NCBI RefSeq assembly: GCF_000177335.1
Contig: NZ_ADFP01000051.1
Coordinates: 1-64,000 of the forward strand
DNA: 64,000 nt
Source: Pyramidobacter piscolens W5455
GTDB taxonomy: Bacteria > Synergistota > Synergistia > Synergistales > Dethiosulfovibrionaceae
Direction of reading: 5' to 3'
Shown: positions 60,767-64,000 of the stretch, in pieces
Position numbering within the stretch: position 1 is the stretch's first letter
Layout of the letters: every line of letters starts with the position of its first letter
The notes under the pieces: generated by a model
Databases searched by the model: none
Seen by the model: only the letters and a program-made list of their open reading frames with translations
Told to the model about the DNA's origin: nothing
Translations under genes and position numbers: made by a program

Positions 60767-61486
60767 TCATTCTTTTGGCAATTTCGCCATTTTGCTGCGG
60801 ATCAGGAAAAGATCCCGTTCATTGTCGATTTCACAGCAGAGGTCGTCTTTGACGTCCAACGGCTTCAGTTCCAGTTCCGGCAGGACTTCGTTCAGGGCGA
60901 CTTCCGCGTAACACGCTCTTTTGCCGCTCTCGCAGAAGGCAATAATGTTTTCAAGCCAGCGGCGCCAGCTGCTCCGCGACAAACGATACAGCGGCTGCGC
61001 CGTCAGGGCGCTGTCAAAAAATTCAACGCCGACCTTGAGGATACGCCCATTTTGAACGACAGCTTTAAAGTCTTTCTGCGGAAGCGGCGCCGTCGAACTG
61101 ACGGTCATGCAGTTTTCGACGCTGTTCAGCACCGACGCCAGCACGGCATCGGAAAACACCAGATCGCCGTGCATAAGGACGATTTCGTCGTCGAGAAGAG
61201 AACGCGCCTGATAAATTGAATAAATGTAGTTGGTCTGAGCGTACTCCGGATTATGTACGAAATTCAGCTTCAGCGGCAGTTCCAGATCTTTGCAGTAAGA
61301 CTGCAGCAAACGCTCGAACGGCCCCGTAGTGATAACCGCTTCTCTTACCCCCGCGGCCGCCAGCTGGCAGAGCTGGCGGCTGAGGATCGTCTCGCCGTCA
61401 AGCAGAGGCGTCATACATTTTGGATGGTCTTTGACAAGCGTTCCCATCCGTTTTCCGATACCCGAATTCAGTATCAGCGCCTTCAT
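60767..61486 (-). CDS. NTP transferase, probable CTP:phosphonate cytidylyltransferase
   Basis: 239 aa GT-A-like nucleotidyltransferase: LILNSGIGKRMG (LxxGxGxRxG-type, with Ile in place of a second Gly), HPKCMTPLLDG, VLMHGDLVF, CCEIDNERDL. Close to the LicC/PntC style enzymes that activate phosphocholine or phosphonates with CTP. It lies between ppd and pepM, so a phosphonate nucleotidylyltransferase is the best guess. Weak SD; 5 nt after the ppd stop. Confidence 0.8.
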   Translation of the reverse strand: MKALILNSGIGKRMGTLVKDHPKCMTPLLDGETILSRQLCQLAAAGVREAVITTGPFERLLQSYCKDLELPLKLNFVHNPEYAQTNYIYSIYQARSLLDDEIVLMHGDLVFSDAVLASVLNSVENCMTVSSTAPLPQKDFKAVVQNGRILKVGVEFFDSALTAQPLYRLSRSSWRRWLENIIAFCESGKRACYAEVALNEVLPELELKPLDVKDDLCCEIDNERDLFLIRSKMAKLPKE

Positions 61487-61491
61487 ATCCG

Positions 61492-62622
61492 TTACCGCAG
61501 CTCTTTCAGATACGCCATGAAACCGTCGCGGTTCTCCATAGCGCTTGTGGTAGGACGGCCCAGGTCGGCGCGGGCGCCGATCGCCGTCTTCGCCTCGATG
61601 AATGTCAACTCATCGGCGTTTCGGGCGTCCTTCAAGGCTGCATCGAGCTCTGCAAACGTGCCGACGGTTTTGACATTGACATAGCCGCAAGCCTCGGCGA
61701 CCTTGGCAAGACTGGCGGAACGCGCCACAGTCGGCAACCCGCCGACGCTTTCGTGCGCACCGTTGTTGATGACGATGTGCACAAGGTTACGGGGGCGCTG
61801 GGAACCGATCACCGCAAGAGCGCCCATGTGCATCAGCGCCGCGCCGTCGCCGTCGATGCACCAGATCTTGGTATGCGGCTTGCTCAAAGCGATCCCCAAC
61901 GCGATGGAAGAGCTGTGCCCCATCGAACCGACCGTCAGGAAATCGTACTTGTGCGGCTGGCCGTTCCGGACGCGAATTTCAAAAAGCTCGCGCGACGCCT
62001 TGCCCGTTGTGGAAACGATCGGATCTTCTCCGGAAAACGCGGTAATATGACGAATCACTTCTTCGCGTGTCATCGTGAAATCGTTTTTAAAAGAAACTTT
62101 TTCGTCATAAGTTAAGGCTTCTTTGGCGATGACAAACGCCACGCTTTTGCCGGCGGCCAGGAGCGGCTGAAATTCCGCCATTTGAGCCGCAAGCTCCTGT
62201 TCCGTCGTGTCTTTGCGCACGACAAAAGAGGCGATGTCCATGACTTTCAGAAGATCCAGGGTAACCGCGCCTTGAAAAATATGCTGCGGCTCGTCCTTGA
62301 GCCCCGGCTCCCCGCGCCATCCGATCACGAAAACGCAGGGAATTCCGTAAACTTTGTCGTTGAGAAGCGAAGCGACCGGATTGACGACGTTGCCCAAGCC
62401 GCTGTTCTGCATGTAGACGACCGGAACCTTGCCCGTCGCCAGATAATACCCTGCCGCCAGAGCCGTGCAGTTCCCTTCGTTCGCGGCGATGATGTGATCC
62501 GACGAAATACCGCAGTTCTTATAGAGATAGTTGCACAGCGCCTTCAGCTGCGAGTCGGGAACTCCGAGAAAATGGGACGACGCTATTCTTTGGAGCTGCG
62601 CGATGAACGATGAGATTTGCAT
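61492..62622 (-). CDS. aepY: Phosphonopyruvate decarboxylase
   Basis: 376 aa TPP enzyme. Catalytic Glu in AANEGNCTALAAGYYLATGK, TPP motif IDGDGAALMHMGAL ... VINNGAHESVGG. Decarboxylates phosphonopyruvate to phosphonoacetaldehyde, making the unfavourable PEP mutase step irreversible. Start 62622 follows CAGGAG at 7 nt. Confidence 0.95.
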   Translation of the reverse strand: MQISSFIAQLQRIASSHFLGVPDSQLKALCNYLYKNCGISSDHIIAANEGNCTALAAGYYLATGKVPVVYMQNSGLGNVVNPVASLLNDKVYGIPCVFVIGWRGEPGLKDEPQHIFQGAVTLDLLKVMDIASFVVRKDTTEQELAAQMAEFQPLLAAGKSVAFVIAKEALTYDEKVSFKNDFTMTREEVIRHITAFSGEDPIVSTTGKASRELFEIRVRNGQPHKYDFLTVGSMGHSSSIALGIALSKPHTKIWCIDGDGAALMHMGALAVIGSQRPRNLVHIVINNGAHESVGGLPTVARSASLAKVAEACGYVNVKTVGTFAELDAALKDARNADELTFIEAKTAIGARADLGRPTTSAMENRDGFMAYLKELR

Positions 62623-62676
62623 AACATTACTCCTGACCATATTGAAATATTTGACAAAGCATTATTCAAGAGACAT

Positions 62677-63861
62677 TTAACCACCGTCACGAATACAGCG
62701 AATCAATTTTCTTACGTGTATGAACACACATCCCGCCATCAAGACGAAAATGCCTAAATACAGGCTCTCTTTAAATAAACGCTCGAGAGACTTTATATCC
62801 GTACTGAGCACAAACAGAGCGGCTAACATGGCAACAAGCGCAACGTAGATTTTCGTCGCGCTTATGTTTGGAAACAGCAACAGATTCTTAGTGAGTGAAT
62901 ATCTCACAACTTCGCGCCCTAAATCGAATAAAAAATCCGGGCGTCGCACTATAAAGGCCAAGATTTTCAAAAACGATAGTTTTCTGAGAGCCAACAGTCT
63001 TAATTTCGTTAAAGAACGCTGTTCCCATTGCAGCCTCTCAAGAAAGGCCTTTTTGTCTTCGGGCAGAAGCTCGTCCAGATACGGCAGAATCTCCCGCTTG
63101 AACATCAACTGTTTGTCTTTGTAGAATTGTTCGACAACCTCTATCGGATAATCACCTGAATTATTGGCGATTCCTCCTTCAACATGCAGAACGGTACATT
63201 TATCCATGTACACTGGCACGATCCCTTTGCGAGCCATCCGCTGGAACGTGTGCATGTCCTCCGAATATTTATAAGCGGTATCGTAGGCGTCGACTTCCCG
63301 TCCAAAATCCCGTCTGTAACACGAGGAAAGGGAGATCAAAAGACATCTGTGAGAGAGGCGGCTGAAAAGCCGTTTGGCATCTCGCGACAGCAGATCGAGC
63401 TTATCCCGGAACGTCATGTGATAGCCCGTTACGTTCAGCTCGGAATCCGTTTTTGCACACTGCGCGCACACAATCAACGGCTCATAACCGTACATTCTGA
63501 ACGTGAACATATAATCAGAGATGACAGAGTCGTAAGCAAAGAGATCGTCCGCTCCGAGATTGATGTAATAGTCGCCTTGGTATACCGCCAGAGCCTTGCG
63601 CAGATTTTTGACAGTGCCGAGGTTTTTCTGCGCCGTCAGGATTTGGACGTTCTTTATATTTTTCTTCTTATGCGTATCTATGTACTCGCGGGTCGCCTCG
63701 GCAGCCTTCGAATCGAAATCATCCGAGGCGTCGTCCGCAACGATTATTTCAATCGCCGGGTAATCCTGCTTCATGATGGAGTCCAGGCACCTCGTAAGAT
63801 ACCGGCCGTTCTGATAACTCAAAACGATAACGCTGACAAGAGGATATTGAACCTCGCTCAC
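62677..63861 (-). CDS. Family 2 glycosyltransferase with C-terminal membrane helices
   Basis: 394 aa. Catalytic domain: VSVIVLSYQNGRYLTRCLDSI, IVADDASDDF, LGADDLFAY (DXD-like). Two likely membrane helices near the C-terminus (IYVALVAMLAALFVLST and SLYLGIFVLMAGCVFIHV). Overlaps the preceding stop (GTGA). It shares the phosphonate operon and is paralogous to the glycosyltransferase at 57236. Confidence 0.87.
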   Translation of the reverse strand: MSEVQYPLVSVIVLSYQNGRYLTRCLDSIMKQDYPAIEIIVADDASDDFDSKAAEATREYIDTHKKKNIKNVQILTAQKNLGTVKNLRKALAVYQGDYYINLGADDLFAYDSVISDYMFTFRMYGYEPLIVCAQCAKTDSELNVTGYHMTFRDKLDLLSRDAKRLFSRLSHRCLLISLSSCYRRDFGREVDAYDTAYKYSEDMHTFQRMARKGIVPVYMDKCTVLHVEGGIANNSGDYPIEVVEQFYKDKQLMFKREILPYLDELLPEDKKAFLERLQWEQRSLTKLRLLALRKLSFLKILAFIVRRPDFLFDLGREVVRYSLTKNLLLFPNISATKIYVALVAMLAALFVLSTDIKSLERLFKESLYLGIFVLMAGCVFIHVRKLIRCIRDGG

Positions 63862-64000
63862 TTTGCTCTCTCCCTTCGCCCCTCATTCTGCAGGGAAATG
63901 AACAGCGATTCCGCGCGCCGTTGGAGGTCAGCATCCATTTCCTTCAATACATAATCGCAAATCCGCTCGCTCACACGACCGTCCGAATGTCCCAGAATCC
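63858..64000 (-). CDS. C-terminal fragment of upstream gene
   Basis: 47 codons at the window edge, ILGHSDGRVSERICDYVL... to a basic tail. The GHSDGRVSERI stretch is the end signature of CDP-glycerol glycerophosphotransferases (TagB/TagF) and is similar to the end of UDP-GlcNAc 2-epimerase. The stop overlaps the glycosyltransferase start. If it is TagF-like, it could transfer a CDP/CMP-activated phosphonate. Confidence 0.5.
   Translation of the reverse strand, partial: ILGHSDGRVSERICDYVLKEMDADLQRRAESLFISLQNEGRRERAK

Noticed and set aside
1-64000. Selenoprotein gene with in-frame UGA
   Set aside because: selC predicts Sec use, but no gene in the window shows an in-frame TGA within a recognised conserved domain.

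Overview
The window is a GC-rich bacterial chromosome segment. A diderm, anaerobic amino-acid fermenter of the Synergistota (Pyramidobacter-like) fits best. The grounds are an indolepyruvate ferredoxin oxidoreductase (iorAB) coupled to an acyl-CoA hydrolase/transferase, a full type IV pilus operon with secretin, a tRNA-Sec gene, and the ispH-rpsA and MutSL-AlaS-NusB gene order. This placement is inference from gene content; no database was searched.

Layout. (1) 1-4330: replication module of an integrated phage, plasmid or satellite. It has an origin-like iteron region (100-590), an SF3-type helicase, an AEP prim-pol, a small upstream gene with a probable antisense RNA over its ribosome binding site, and an XRE repressor. 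It abuts tRNA-Ser(CGA). (2) 4437-6603: tRNA cluster (Ser-CGA, two Arg-ACG, Ser-GCT), tadA and a DnaQ-like exonuclease. (3) 6989-11736: acyl-CoA transferase-iorB-iorA operon with a divergent LysR regulator. (4) About 11818-15590: accessory island with MazEF, HigBA, a P4-type integrase and paired 12-bp repeats beside selC. (5) 15696-20108: selC, a J-domain protein, purine nucleoside phosphorylase and XerD; then def-fmt-NUDIX. (6) 37683 down to 20271: one long head-to-tail housekeeping array, efp-Zn ribbon-Asp23-membrane protein-nusB-xseA-ahcY-mtaD-alaS-ruvX-mutS-mutL-miaA-ispH-rpsA, mostly with ATGA-type overlaps. (7) 38166-39458: a lone secreted Lys/Ala-rich protein. (8) 51239 down to 39884: type IV pilus operon (PilW-, PilX- and PilY1-like, PilB, PilT, PilC, prepilin, PilM, N, O, P, Q). 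(9) 51487-64000: surface-glycan region with glycosyltransferases, an ABC exporter and rfbAB, then a phosphonate operon.

The most interesting system is the operon read from beyond 64000 down to 58304. It encodes PEP mutase fused to a cytidylyltransferase-like domain, a separate nucleotidyltransferase, phosphonopyruvate decarboxylase, an iron-type alcohol dehydrogenase and a glycosyltransferase. No aminotransferase is visible. The simplest reading is PEP -> phosphonopyruvate -> phosphonoacetaldehyde -> 2-hydroxyethylphosphonate -> nucleotide-activated phosphonate -> decoration of a glycan exported by the ABC system. Other points to check are the origin and antisense RNA of the left element, an arginine at the tip position of EF-P, a near-duplicate promoter upstream of two glycan transcription units, and the integrase repeats next to selC.
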